From Haloarcula limicola (lineage in GTDB: Archaea > Halobacteriota > Halobacteria > Halobacteriales > Haloarculaceae), in the NCBI RefSeq assembly GCF_010119205.1, contig NZ_WRXM01000006.1, positions 33,873 to 97,872 of the forward strand: a DNA stretch of 64,000 nt. The letters are read 5' to 3'. The translations under genes were made by a program, and so were the position numbers. Of the stretch, positions 43,758 to 51,456 are shown piece after piece (position 1 is the stretch's first letter; each line of letters begins with the position of its first letter). Below the pieces are notes generated by a model that worked only from the letters and a program-made list of their open reading frames with translations, was not told where the DNA came from and did not search any database.

Positions 43758-44399
43758 CTACGCATCGGGCAGTCGGCCGTCGGGCCGTGGAACCAGTTCC
43801 GCACGAATCTCGATATCGACCCGTCGAAGGTGCTTACAGCGGGACGCGTCATCCGGGCAGCTACAGGTTTCTTCGAGGACGTCAACCTCGTACACGCTAT
43901 CTGAGGCCGACTGCACCTCATACCGACCGGGCTTTTGCAAAAATGAAACGTCGATGGCCTCGCGTTTCGCTCGCTTCGTTCGTGGGTCATCAGCCGGTTC
44001 GATTGCGAGCGGGCCGCTACCTGACCGAGTAACATTGTTGTTTTCGGCAGTGGCCTGTGCGACTCCGCCGTCGGGGACTGCCCGTGTTGGGTCAGCTTCG
44101 ACGTGCAAACCAAATTGGTCGTCGAGAGCATCCTGATTCGCCCACTCGGGAATCGGCCGCTCACCAATGGCGAACGCGACACGACGGCGGTGCTTACAGG
44201 TGACTGACGGCCGATGCGAATCATCAGGACACTCACAGCGTCCCTCGGCCATATCGACCAGATACTCCGACCCTGACGAGGAGACAACTAAGTACAGACC
44301 CGGCGCGTCTCGGACTCGTCCAACCGAATCCAGCACGGTCATTACCTCCGTCAGCGCGGCAACAGTTCGGTCATCCATGCCAGCAGGGTTACTGGTCAT
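43758..44399 (-). CDS. Double SWIM zinc-finger protein, 213 aa
   Basis: Start ATG 44399 (MTSNPAGMDDRTVAALTEVM). Two SWIM motifs (C-x-C-x(n)-C-x-H): CECPDDSHRPSVTCKHRRRV near residue 75, and CSCPDDASRCKHLRRV near 190. Each follows a strand pair (GLYLVVSSSGSEYLVDMAEG; GRYEVQSASDSVYEVDVLEE), so the gene is an internal duplication joined by an acidic linker. SWIM domains bind DNA or proteins, and in archaea single-SWIM proteins accompany Rad55/RadA-like genes. It is preceded by a possible 25-codon frame (44389-44466) and promoter-hairpin site 5. Confidence 0.8.
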   Translation of the reverse strand: MTSNPAGMDDRTVAALTEVMTVLDSVGRVRDAPGLYLVVSSSGSEYLVDMAEGRCECPDDSHRPSVTCKHRRRVAFAIGERPIPEWANQDALDDQFGLHVEADPTRAVPDGGVAQATAENNNVTRSGSGPLAIEPADDPRTKRAKREAIDVSFLQKPGRYEVQSASDSVYEVDVLEETCSCPDDASRCKHLRRVDIEIRAELVPRPDGRLPDA

Positions 44400-44466
44400 C
44401 GGCGGCCTCCAAGACAGCAACAGTGGTCGTGAGCGATCTCTCAAGGGTGGCGATAGCAGTGGACAT
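44389..44466 (-). CDS. Possible 25-residue leader ORF
   Basis: ATG 44466, MSTAIATLERSLTTTVAVLE, stop TAA overlapping the SWIM gene start. It comes directly after promoter-hairpin site 5 where the other units have their first gene, so it may be translated and coupled to the SWIM gene. It is too short for certainty. Confidence 0.35.
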   Translation of the reverse strand: MSTAIATLERSLTTTVAVLEAADDQ

Positions 44467-44525
44467 TGGTACAGGCGAAGAGCATTCTCAGTAGAACGCC
44501 CCTCACCCCACTGGGGCGCACAAAA
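44467..44525 (-). promoter_or_regulatory. Promoter-hairpin site 5
   Basis: Minus strand: TTTTGTG, then arms CGCCCC and GGGGCG (perfect, loop AGTGGGGTGA), then GTTCTACTGAGAATGC, similar to the GCATTCTAC of site 1. It precedes the 25-codon frame and the SWIM gene. Confidence 0.7.
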
Positions 44526-44545
44526 TTGCTGTCTGCGGCGTTCAG

Positions 44546-44773
44546 TCAGGAATCGGTTTCGTCCACTAACTGCTCGTGGACGTTTGGATTGACGACGGTC
44601 GCAACACCTTCGACATTAGTTAATCCGTATTCCTCCCGAAACAGGTTGTGAATATCGTTCGCAATGGCTGTCGCTTCATCGGGGGCTGTTGGCTTGTCCG
44701 AGTGAGCCGGAATGTCGTCGGGGCCGATCCCATGGACTTCGATAAAGAGTCGTTTGTCACTAATCGCCGTCAC
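44546..44773 (-). CDS. Small hypothetical protein, 75 aa
   Basis: I choose GTG 44773 (VTAISDKRLFIEVHGIGPDD) because it overlaps the upstream TAG by 14 bp, and an earlier GTG would overlap far more. Sequence: AHSDKPTAPDEATAIANDIH, NLFREEYGLTNVEGVATVV, then NPNVHEQLVDETDS. Last gene of a three-gene chain of overlapping frames from 45286. Function unknown. Confidence 0.6.
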   Translation of the reverse strand: MTAISDKRLFIEVHGIGPDDIPAHSDKPTAPDEATAIANDIHNLFREEYGLTNVEGVATVVNPNVHEQLVDETDS

Positions 44774-44981
44774 CCCGGCGGAGTTCACGAGCACGCAATC
44801 GAAGTTTATCCTGGACGTGTGTTCGGTCCTGATGCTTCGTCTCGTAGGCGAGATACGCCTGAATCGTTTCGATGGAGTCCATACACCGAATCCCAGCGAG
44901 AATCGGTTGGAGCTGATCGCCCGACAGGAGTCGCTCGGGTGGCAGGTCCTCCAGAACCGTGGCGTCGGTATCGCCGCTCAT
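44760..44981 (-). CDS. Small hypothetical protein, 73 aa
   Basis: Start ATG 44981 (MSGDTDATVLEDLPPERLLS), overlapping the upstream TGA as ATGA. It is helical: GDQLQPILAGIRCMDSIETI, QAYLAYETKHQDRTHVQDKL, ending ARELRRGDGD. Middle gene of the chain 45286-44546. A longer frame through this region is rejected because its upstream half is a shadow of the first gene. Confidence 0.65.
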   Translation of the reverse strand: MSGDTDATVLEDLPPERLLSGDQLQPILAGIRCMDSIETIQAYLAYETKHQDRTHVQDKLRLRARELRRGDGD

Positions 44982-45286
44982 GACCGCATCTCCTGCTGGT
45001 CCCACGTAGCGACCGTTTCGGTGATAGCGTCGACGACGGTTCGAACCTGCTGTCGGAGTGGTGCTTGCTCTGAAACGTCGGCGTCCAACTGTGCCCGGAG
45101 TGCCAAAATGTCCGGCGTGGTGAGCCAGTCCGAGTTTCGAGCGACAGTCCGCAGAACCGCTGCTTCGAGGTCGGTCTCCGGAGCCCGTTGCGTGCGAACG
45201 GCCGCTGTGACCGACTCGAGGGATATCTTTCGTTGGTCGAAACACGATACACTGGATTGCCGCGGTCGAGACTGCTGTCGAGACAT
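44978..45286 (-). CDS. Hypothetical helical protein, 102 aa
   Basis: Start ATG 45286 (MSRQQSRPRQSSVSCFDQRK), adjoining promoter-hairpin site 6. It is helical: TDLEAAVLRTVARNSDWLTT, PDILALRAQLDADVSEQAPL, RQQVRTVVDAITETVATWDQ. The stretch LEAAVLRTVARNSDWLTTPD resembles a DNA-binding helical bundle. First gene of a three-gene overlapping operon. Unknown family. Confidence 0.65.
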   Translation of the reverse strand: MSRQQSRPRQSSVSCFDQRKISLESVTAAVRTQRAPETDLEAAVLRTVARNSDWLTTPDILALRAQLDADVSEQAPLRQQVRTVVDAITETVATWDQQEMRS

Positions 45287-45313
45287 CCTCTCGCTCACCT
45301 GAGGAGCACAAAA
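45287..45313 (-). promoter_or_regulatory. Promoter-hairpin site 6
   Basis: Minus strand: TTTTGTGC, TCCTC, loop AGGTGAGC, GAGAGG, then the ATG at 45286 at once. The stem is the weakest of the set (CTC/GAG), but box, spacing and GGTGAG loop are kept. Confidence 0.5.
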
Positions 45314-45342
45314 TCACGGGTACTGGATATCTGAACAGAAGA

Positions 45343-45444
45343 ATGAGAGGGATTGATCGCTGCCCAGCCTGTGGTAGTCGATTGAGAACAAGACGCGATT
45401 TCGGCTGTCAGCCGGCAGTAATAGAAATCGAATATAGAGAATGA
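45343..45444 (+). CDS. Possible 33-residue zinc-knuckle ORF
   Basis: MRGIDRCPACGSRLRTRRDF, ending GCQPAVIEIEYRE. A CPACG knuckle and a further Cys resemble half of a small zinc ribbon, as in haloarchaeal mini-proteins. No promoter evidence. Confidence 0.3.
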   Translation: MRGIDRCPACGSRLRTRRDFGCQPAVIEIEYRE

Positions 45445-45467
45445 TTCATTCGCGGACGCAGCTTCTG

Positions 45468-45587
45468 TTACTCACGCCGCTCTTCGATAACGTCATCTGG
45501 AATGTTCTCAATGGTCAATACAACCCACGAATAGCCTTGCTTGTCGAATCGCCGGACTTCACCCTCTTCTTTGTCCTCTACCCACAT
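45468..45587 (-). CDS. 39-residue acidic protein
   Basis: ATG 45587: MWVEDKEEGEVRRFDKQGYS, then WVVLTIENIPDDVIEERRE. The composition is clearly protein-like (alternating strand and charged ends), with no alternative frame of similar quality. A small independent gene of unknown role. Confidence 0.5.
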   Translation of the reverse strand: MWVEDKEEGEVRRFDKQGYSWVVLTIENIPDDVIEERRE

Positions 45588-45665
45588 CCCTCGTAGCGTG
45601 CCTCATGACTGTGCATACAAAATAGTCTGTCCAGTGACAAGTGAGTCTTCCGACGGTATAACCAA

Positions 45666-45773
45666 TCAGCCGAAATACTCCTGCCAGAGCACCGTTGCAC
45701 CGATCACAAGTGCGACCCCTATCCAGAACATTTCACTCGAAATGAGAACAGCCAGTAACTCTACTTGAAACAT
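45666..45773 (-). CDS. 35-residue single-span membrane peptide
   Basis: ATG 45773: MFQVELLAVLISSEMFWIGV, then ALVIGATVLWQEYFG. One or two hydrophobic spans and a short tail. Plausible small membrane protein; the AACCAACA inverted repeat at 45850 lies 77 bp upstream. Confidence 0.4.
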   Translation of the reverse strand: MFQVELLAVLISSEMFWIGVALVIGATVLWQEYFG

Positions 45774-45849
45774 AACCGTCACTAATCCCGCTCCGTTCAA
45801 AAGGGTTCTCACAGCCTAAGGGAATGTGCGAAAGGTCTGCTCACCGGTT

Positions 45850-45889
45850 CTAACCAACAAATGAAAGATGAGGTCTTTACGTTGGTTAG
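45850..45889. repeat. AACCAACA inverted-repeat element, copy 2
   Basis: Arms CTAACCAAC (45850-45858) and GTTGGTTAG (45881-45889), 22-nt spacer. Upstream of small leftward frames. Confidence 0.7.
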
Positions 45890-46047
45890 CGCCAGCGACC
45901 GAGGTCGCTCTGGGACGCAGTCTGCCCCCTGAACGGCAGACGATTGTTCATCGGGACACAGCTGTGCCATCGTGTCGTTGATAAGTTCGATTACGAACGG
46001 GTACTATCCGTCGTAGTGGTACTCGTAGTCAGGGCCGACGAGCGCGG

Positions 46048-46239
46048 TCAATGTGTGTTTCGACGGCCTATGTCGCCAGCTCCCGACTCGGGAAGAGCCA
46101 TGCCACGAACAATAGTCTCGCTACAGACAACAAGAAAGCCCGTTTCAGTAATTCGAATTCGCTGGCGATCTAGTGGCGTGCCAACCTGACTGTCAGCCGC
46201 TGTGTCAATATGATGAGTCCGCCTTGCAGGGTTACTCAT
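46048..46239 (-). CDS. Possible 63-residue protein
   Basis: ATG 46239, five bases after the stop of the 44-residue gene, so probably cotranscribed. MSNPARRTHHIDTAADSQVG, then DRQRIRITETGFLVVCSETI. The middle looks like two strands of a small beta fold. No motif. Confidence 0.4.
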   Translation of the reverse strand: MSNPARRTHHIDTAADSQVGTPLDRQRIRITETGFLVVCSETIVRGMALPESGAGDIGRRNTH

Positions 46240-46244
46240 CGGTC

Positions 46245-46379
46245 TTAGCGCTCTCCGCCCGGTTCGCCCTCGAATACTTCACCTGAAACCTGTGCCCGGC
46301 GATGCTCGGCGGCGATGGTAGCGACGTCGTCGGTTTGGTCGTGTGTCTCTTCGTCAACTGGCTGCTTGTCAGTACTCAT
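46245..46379 (-). CDS. 44-residue acidic protein
   Basis: ATG 46379: MSTDKQPVDEETHDQTDDVA, then AEHRRAQVSGEVFEGEPGGE. Placed directly after a clear promoter-hairpin element (site 7), which is strong support that this short frame is a gene. Probably disordered; function unknown. Confidence 0.55.
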   Translation of the reverse strand: MSTDKQPVDEETHDQTDDVATIAAEHRRAQVSGEVFEGEPGGER

Positions 46380-46412
46380 GGTGAGCCTCTCACCCGCCAG
46401 AGGCACACAAAA
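46380..46412 (-). promoter_or_regulatory. Promoter-hairpin site 7
   Basis: Minus strand: TTTTGTGT, then perfect arms GCCTCT and AGAGGC (loop GGCGGGTG), then TCACC and the ATG at 46379. Confidence 0.7.
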
Positions 46413-46486
46413 TCAAGGGCAGTCACTAATTTTTCAGTAGGAGTGTAGCTAAGGCCACCTACCCAAAATACACCGAACAGAGCCCG

Positions 46487-47155
46487 CTAGTCATTGAATT
46501 CCGCCAGCTTCTGTTCATCGAACTCGGCTATGAACCGAACCAGGGTCAATAGTCCAAAAAAAGTCGCGAGACCCACACCAATATCGAACGCGTACCCAAT
46601 CACCAAGGAAACAAAGGAGTCAGCGAGCAGAATTAGTGTGAGAGAATTAAGATTTCGGTGAGTGTATATATCGGTGAGTGTTTCTCTGATACCTTTCGTT
46701 TCAACTGGTTCAAGATGTCTCAAAAGGTCCTTCTCTGTAATTCTCAGTTTGGCATGAAGCCAACCACCGACAAACAATGAGCTAGCTAAGCCAATCGTGA
46801 ATAAAGTAACAACGGCTCTAGCCAGGTTGTCTCCCCGTTCAATTCCCGTGAGAGCACCAATTCCTTGAGAAATAAGCGCCATCGCAAGAAACACTACCAG
46901 AATTACGAACATCGGAATGTAGTCGCGTCTGTCGATAGAGGGTTGTGCGAAAGAGAGGGCACCGCTGAATGTGATTGCGTAGATCGAGGCCAATAGTAGA
47001 AAAAACAGGAATGTGGGTACTGAAGCAGGTACAACTATTCCCATCAAGAGGAGAGTGGCTACGAATAGTGACCCAACAAACAGGGTTGCGAATATCGCCG
47101 CAAGAAAGTATCCAAAGTATCTACTCCGAACGGAGGTTGGCAGTTTAGGGAGCAT
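46487..47155 (-). CDS. Multi-span membrane protein, 222 aa
   Basis: Start ATG 47155 (MLPKLPTSVRSRYFGYFLAA). About five or six hydrophobic segments: IFATLFVGSLFVATLLLMGI, PTFLFFLLLASIYAITFSGA, IPMFVILVVFLAMALISQGI, VVTLFTIGLASSLFVGGWL, a final VSLVIGYAFDIGVGLATFFG. The cytoplasmic C-terminus is RFIAEFDEQKLAEFND. Lower GC than the neighbours, which suggests later acquisition. No family recognised. Confidence 0.75.
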   Translation of the reverse strand: MLPKLPTSVRSRYFGYFLAAIFATLFVGSLFVATLLLMGIVVPASVPTFLFFLLLASIYAITFSGALSFAQPSIDRRDYIPMFVILVVFLAMALISQGIGALTGIERGDNLARAVVTLFTIGLASSLFVGGWLHAKLRITEKDLLRHLEPVETKGIRETLTDIYTHRNLNSLTLILLADSFVSLVIGYAFDIGVGLATFFGLLTLVRFIAEFDEQKLAEFND

Positions 47156-47198
47156 TCAATTTTGCAACTATCTCTGCTGAGACAGATACGTTACGAGA

Positions 47199-47579
47199 CT
47201 AAAACAACTCGTCCATATGAATTTTAGCCTGTTCAGCATCTCGATATCTTCCTCCACTATGCCAGTCAAGATTGGGTAATCGTGAGGAATGTCGCATCTC
47301 CCATTCCAGCACCTCTACACCCTACCCACGAATCCGATACACGCCAAAGTCGTACCACCCGTTCTCAGCCCGTAACCGCTCATGGTACTGGTCTTAGAGT
47401 TTAAATGTTCCGGGCTGCTCGTCCGAATGCCGGCGCATCGCGGACTTGATTTCGACTGGCGTTCCATCCTGCCGGCGGGCGTCGTGCCAGCTCGCTCCGT
47501 CGAAATCGAGACCGTAGCAGTCGGTGTTCTGTCATTTGACGAGCGTCCTGTAGTGGTTCCCTCAATGGCTCCGGCTCAT
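47199..47579 (-). pseudogene. PD-(D/E)XK-type nuclease pseudogene with four in-frame stops
   Basis: Read from ATG 47579 a single frame of 127 codons gives MSRSH(stop)GNHYRTLVK(stop)QNTDCYGLDFDGASWHDAR..., with DGTPVEIKSAMRR (D...E-x-K core), then stops before DQYHERLRAENGWYDFGVYR and before GVEVLEWEMRHSS, ending QAKIHMDELF. No indel is needed across the gene: all damage is stop substitutions (TGA, TGA, TAA, TAG). The fold resembles small restriction-endonuclease-like proteins of haloarchaea. It is non-functional unless the stops are decoded, which I consider very unlikely. Confidence 0.7.
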
Positions 47580-47742
47580 CATCGCCCCTCGCAGGCGTCA
47601 TATATTGATACTCCTCTAGATGGTTGTCGGCCGTTGCCTATAGCTCTCAAAGCTAGCGGCCATGCCCGCCGCTCTCGGGTAGTCTGGTAAAAGTCAGGTA
47701 GGTGAATCAGTCACTGGAATCTATTAGAGTATTCTGAAGAGA

Positions 47743-48366
47743 TTAGTCGCTATTTTGCTTAAGATGGCTTTTTGCACTCTCAAGTTTCCTTTTCGCGTCC
47801 TTGAGAGCAGAACTTGAATACCCAGTATAACCAATTCCGTGTCGGTCGTCCTCTATTTCTATGCCTTTCTCAATCAGCCTTTGAATTTCAACGATTTCAG
47901 TAAAAGCTTCGGTTACCACTTTGCCTGTTGAGGGATCTAACTCTCCGATTCGGTCGGCATTTTGTCTGTATATCTCACTATGGAAGACATTTCCACCAAA
48001 CTCTACATTTGTATTGGTGAGATTCAACGCGTCGATTTTCTCAATATTCTGCTCAACCTCTGTCAAGAGAGCTTTTTTTAGACTGTTCAGCCGTCTTTCT
48101 TGTCTGTCTAATTCTCGCCTGTTCTCTTGTTTGCGAGCCTGCCGGGTCTCATTCACCAAGCGGAAAGTCAGAATAACATACACTATCGTAACAATCACCG
48201 ACCATTGATTGGCGCTAAGACTCGAAATCAGACTGGGGATTGATTGTAAAGAACCATTTGAAATCGCCCATCCTGAGAGAAATCCTACTATACTTGGTAT
48301 GATGAGCCAGTGAATATTTTCTCCAATCCAACTTATTGGTTCATCGTCAGCAAAGTCCCAGGTCAT
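47743..48366 (-). CDS. Two-span membrane protein with coiled coil, 207 aa
   Basis: Start ATG 48366 (MTWDFADDEPISWIGENIHW). Spans at WLIIPSIVGFLSGWAISNG and SVIVTIVYVILTFRLVNETR. A basic/acidic coiled coil follows (RRELDRQERRLNSLKKALLT) and a cytoplasmic helical domain ends KRKLESAKSHLKQNSD. Low GC compared with the surroundings. The build (two spans plus soluble helical domain) recalls small effector-type membrane proteins of defence systems, but nothing proves this. Confidence 0.75.
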   Translation of the reverse strand: MTWDFADDEPISWIGENIHWLIIPSIVGFLSGWAISNGSLQSIPSLISSLSANQWSVIVTIVYVILTFRLVNETRQARKQENRRELDRQERRLNSLKKALLTEVEQNIEKIDALNLTNTNVEFGGNVFHSEIYRQNADRIGELDPSTGKVVTEAFTEIVEIQRLIEKGIEIEDDRHGIGYTGYSSSALKDAKRKLESAKSHLKQNSD

Positions 48367-48502
48367 GGGACATCATGCTCTGACTGTCAAATAACCTCTT
48401 GGACATTATTTTCTATAGTATCTACGAAGCAGTAGACGTGTCAAATCAAGATTGTTCTCTTTATCCAGGGAGTTACGTCTCGAAAATCACGGTCGACGCG
48501 AT

Positions 48503-48661
48503 ATGCACACGAGTGGGGATCAGCTGTATGCATATTTGAGTGGATATCGTAAGCTGAGTGAAGGATATCGACGAGCGATGGGCAGGGGCCTCGTCAGTCT
48601 TTATCAGGAATCGGGCTTCAAGTTAGTCGAGAATACCTGTCTTTTAACCTCGTGTTCATGA
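48503..48661 (+). CDS. Fragment or small ORF
   Basis: MHTSGDQLYAYLSGYRKLSE, then GYRRAMGRGLVSLYQESGFK and LVENTCLL. A helical amphipathic stretch that looks like the C-terminus of a longer protein whose 5' part is absent. The sequence before it is not coding, so probably a remnant. Confidence 0.3.
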   Translation: MHTSGDQLYAYLSGYRKLSEGYRRAMGRGLVSLYQESGFKLVENTCLLTSCS

Positions 48662-48680
48662 GCGGAGGGTATGCGAATCC

Positions 48681-48866
48681 GTGAAGACGGTAAGCACGCG
48701 TATCGAGCAGGCCGCCGAGTTCTCGTGGCGGATCGACGAGCGAATCCGGGAGGTACTGGGACAGGAAGATTTGACAGTCCGGCAGAAGCAGGAGATTGCA
48801 GAGACGTTTAGCGTTACTAATATATACGAGGTTAAGAATACAGAAACAGTAGCGGTTGAAAAATAA
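48681..48866 (+). CDS. Small hypothetical protein, 61 aa
   Basis: GTG 48681: MKTVSTRIEQAAEFSWRIDE, then RIREVLGQEDLTVRQKQEIA. A helical protein with alternating charges. It is followed rightward by the membrane protein gene at 48970. Unknown family. Confidence 0.5.
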   Translation: MKTVSTRIEQAAEFSWRIDERIREVLGQEDLTVRQKQEIAETFSVTNIYEVKNTETVAVEK

Positions 48867-48969
48867 TCACCCGTCAGGGCTGTCGAGGCTGAATAAATAC
48901 GAAACGTCAAAAAACGATGGTCATTCAAAATTTTTGCCATTCGGTAATGAATTAGGAGTTCCTTCGGAA

Positions 48970-49854
48970 ATGCCGAGAAAAGATCCGACCCCGCTTGCAG
49001 ATCGTTTTTTCGAAAAGCAGACAGAATCGAGTGTTGATTTCGAGATAGTATTTGCTGCTTTTCTTTCAACACTTGTCCTTACATATCCTGCCCCGAGGTA
49101 TCCGATTATTGGAGAAATTACCGCATTCGGACTTCTCTTGGTAACGCTGGTTCGGCGTATCGCTCTCGCAAGCCCCTTCGCTCCCACGTCGTATATTCTA
49201 AAAAAGACTCGACCAGTCATCGAGGTCGCGTCAACGAGTGCGGTCATCTGCCTCATCGTCGCTGGGTCGTGGTCAATCGAGAGTCTCCTCGGTATTCCGG
49301 TATCGTGGATATTCTCATTATCTTCATTGGTGGGATTAGCCGCGTTATTGATTATACAGGAATTGGTTTTTCAGGATTACGCGGCGTGGTGGCATGCAAA
49401 ATTCAAGCAACGGTTCGAAGATATGGAGTCCTTTCAGGCGCTATGGCTGATAATGAGTGTCATGTTTTTGAAACTATCTGTCGCGGAAAGCAACAAATCA
49501 GGACGAGAGCAGTTGCGAGAGCGTGCCGCTGAATCCCAAAGTATGCCATCACCAGATGACCCTTTCAAGTTCCTACATAGAGAAGCCGGCAAACTAACAG
49601 TCCAGTTTTTAATTATCGTACTCATTTTCTTCGCTGTCCCAGTGGGCGTAAGTTATTTTGCATTCGGGGTAGCGGGATTTTTCCTGGGAATATCCGTTGT
49701 ACTGGTTCACGACCACTCCTGTTTCCTATACCTCGCATACGGTAATCCATCATATGAGGAGTTCCGGAAAACGGGATGGACAATCGGGATCTGGATGCTA
49801 CTCTACGTTATTGAGTTGATGGTCCTACTTCCGGAAGTCCAATTCCCTTTCTAA
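48970..49854 (+). CDS. Multi-span membrane protein, 294 aa
   Basis: I choose ATG 48970 (MPRKDPTPLADRFFEKQTES); longer starts overlap the upstream gene. Spans: FEIVFAAFLSTLVLTYPAP, IGEITAFGLLLVTLVRRIAL, VASTSAVICLIVAGSWSIES, WIFSLSSLVGLAALLIIQEL, a long cytoplasmic loop with charged helices, then VQFLIIVLIFFAVPVGVSYF, FGVAGFFLGISVVLVHDHSC and GIWMLLYVIELMVLLPEV. AT-rich for this replicon. No family known to me. Confidence 0.75.
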   Translation: MPRKDPTPLADRFFEKQTESSVDFEIVFAAFLSTLVLTYPAPRYPIIGEITAFGLLLVTLVRRIALASPFAPTSYILKKTRPVIEVASTSAVICLIVAGSWSIESLLGIPVSWIFSLSSLVGLAALLIIQELVFQDYAAWWHAKFKQRFEDMESFQALWLIMSVMFLKLSVAESNKSGREQLRERAAESQSMPSPDDPFKFLHREAGKLTVQFLIIVLIFFAVPVGVSYFAFGVAGFFLGISVVLVHDHSCFLYLAYGNPSYEEFRKTGWTIGIWMLLYVIELMVLLPEVQFPF

Positions 49855-50159
49855 GTCCGGAAGTCGTTGTGGTTGTCTTTGGACTGAGCTTTCGTAAAGG
49901 ACTGTCATCTGTTCCACTTTCACTTATACTCTGCACCCGTGGCTCACCCCCTTAGCAACCCGTCCACAAAGGCACGTATGGAGCAACCTACGACAGCGAA
50001 GTTCACGAGACCACGGAACTGCACACGCACGGGAACTACTCGATAACTGCAAGATGAAGAGCCGAAACCAGCAGGGTTTAGCGAACGTTTGGCTGATTCC
50101 AAGTCGGAGATGTTAACCTACCGATCGTCCGTTTCTCAGCTAAGCACTATTCTAAGTGC
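49855..50159. other. Spacer with possible remnant
   Basis: No gene of good quality. A rightward stretch at about 49975-50058 (TYGATYDSEVHETTELHTHG, stop) looks like a decayed protein tail. Otherwise nothing seen. Confidence 0.35.
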
Positions 50160-51119
50160 CTAATTCTCAATAGCGCCAATCAACTCGGCTGCAGTACTCG
50201 AAATTCGATCCAACCGGTCTCGAACCGTCGCCGGCGCGTCCTCGTCCCACGCCGCCAGATAGAACGCCGAGTTGTCCGGGTCCAAGCCGAAGTGCCGACT
50301 AACGATGTAGGCCACCGCTTCAGCCTCGACCTCCAAGCGGGATTTCTCCTCGCCGGTCTCACGCTCGAAGTGCATGATCGCGTGGGCGAATTCGTGAATG
50401 AGCGTACTCGCAAGATCAGCCCGGTTCTCGCGGTCGATTACCTCCACAACCGGATTCGTCGTCGTTGGACTCCGCCGTTCACACACTCCACGAGCTGACC
50501 CGTGCTCCCACTCGTCGGGAACGACGATAGTCGCATCTACGCCAATGGCATCGGTCGCCGCTAATAGACCCTCGACGAGCCCATCTGCATCACCAAACGC
50601 TTCGGTTTCGAGGTCGGGCAATGGCTCCCCCTCAGTCTGAGAAATATCGAACACACTGGTTGGCCGGAACCCGACCAACCCCCGGGACCACTCGTCGGGC
50701 TCTGTCTCGTCGTACTCACACTCCGTATTCGCGTGATACGACGGCGAGTTCTCACACTCAGGACATTTGTTGGTGATGATGGGTGCCCAGATCCAGATCG
50801 CGTCCTCGCCTTGCTGAACGTGCCGGTCGAACTCCGCTTGCCAGGTATTGTACCCAGCGACCTTGGTTGCATTGGGACACTGCAGTTGGATGAGCAGCGT
50901 GTTCCGGGCCGAGTAATCGTGGAACTTGCTCTGGACCTCGAGCCACTGCTGGAACTGCTCGCTGGCCTGGGCTTCGTCGGTCAGCTCGGCAAGGTCCTCG
51001 ACCCACGCATCAAGTTGATCGCGCATGTCGTCGGCTCGGGTGTCCGAATCGTCGAAGGAGTGCGTGGTTTGCTGGCTAGACGTCTCTGCGTCGGAAAGGT
51101 CGGTTTGGATCGTCGCCAT
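50160..51119 (-). CDS. ArdC-like antirestriction/metallopeptidase protein, 319 aa
   Basis: Start ATG 51119 (MATIQTDLSDAETSSQQTTH). The N-terminal half has FHDYSARNTLLIQLQCPNAT and VAGYNTWQAEFDRHVQQGED, the ssDNA-binding ArdC/DUF1738 pattern. A zinc pair CPECENSPSYHANTEC is inserted. The second half has LASTLIHEFAHAIMHFERET, an HExxH zinc peptidase motif, followed by EVEAEAVAYIVSRHFGLDP (third ligand E). ArdC-type proteins of conjugative plasmids protect incoming DNA from restriction. A zinc peptidase of the ImmA/IrrE kind could instead cleave a repressor. It uses promoter-hairpin site 8. Confidence 0.85.
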   Translation of the reverse strand: MATIQTDLSDAETSSQQTTHSFDDSDTRADDMRDQLDAWVEDLAELTDEAQASEQFQQWLEVQSKFHDYSARNTLLIQLQCPNATKVAGYNTWQAEFDRHVQQGEDAIWIWAPIITNKCPECENSPSYHANTECEYDETEPDEWSRGLVGFRPTSVFDISQTEGEPLPDLETEAFGDADGLVEGLLAATDAIGVDATIVVPDEWEHGSARGVCERRSPTTTNPVVEVIDRENRADLASTLIHEFAHAIMHFERETGEEKSRLEVEAEAVAYIVSRHFGLDPDNSAFYLAAWDEDAPATVRDRLDRISSTAAELIGAIEN

Positions 51120-51179
51120 TGTTCTGTATCGGGACGCACTCTCGGGTACGCCCCCGCACCTCCCTCGGGGGGCAGAAAA
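51120..51179 (-). promoter_or_regulatory. Promoter-hairpin site 8
   Basis: Minus strand: TTTTCTGCCCCCC ... GGGGGCGTACCCGAGAG, i.e. a C/G-rich stem followed by a GTACC(C/T)GAGAGT block shared with site 2, about 20 bp before ATG 51119. Confidence 0.65.
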
Positions 51180-51192
51180 TTGCCGGCAGGAG

Positions 51193-51456
51193 TTACTCGT
51201 CGTTTTGAGCTTTCGCGGCCACCCAGCCCGCGTGGAAGTACGCAAGTGCTTGATCCGACTCGAAGACTTCTCCCGACGGCGAGTGAGCGAGTAGTTGCTC
51301 CGCTGGAATCACATCGACAGCTCCCGCTGTACGGAGGTCCTCGACGAGATCGTGTGCAAGCGACTCGTCGATACAGAGTGAATCCGGTCCCATGTCGCGG
51401 TCGGTAGCTAGCTGGCGACGCTCGAATCGTTCGTACTCTGGAATCGTCTCGTCCAT
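51193..51456 (-). CDS. Hypothetical protein, 87 aa
   Basis: Start ATG 51456 (MDETIPEYERFERRQLATDR). Alpha/beta: SLCIDESLAHDLVEDLRTAG, then VDVIPAEQLLAHSPSGEVFE, then DQALAYFHAGWVAAKAQNDE. Unknown family. Single gene upstream of the ArdC-like gene but with its own promoter-hairpin element (site 9), and with an AACCAACA repeat further upstream. Confidence 0.65.
   Translation of the reverse strand: MDETIPEYERFERRQLATDRDMGPDSLCIDESLAHDLVEDLRTAGAVDVIPAEQLLAHSPSGEVFESDQALAYFHAGWVAAKAQNDE

Noticed and set aside
44760..45317. Long leftward frame of 185 codons
   Set aside because: Its upstream half is the shadow of the 102-residue gene in another frame. Only the last 73 codons, from ATG 44981, are kept.
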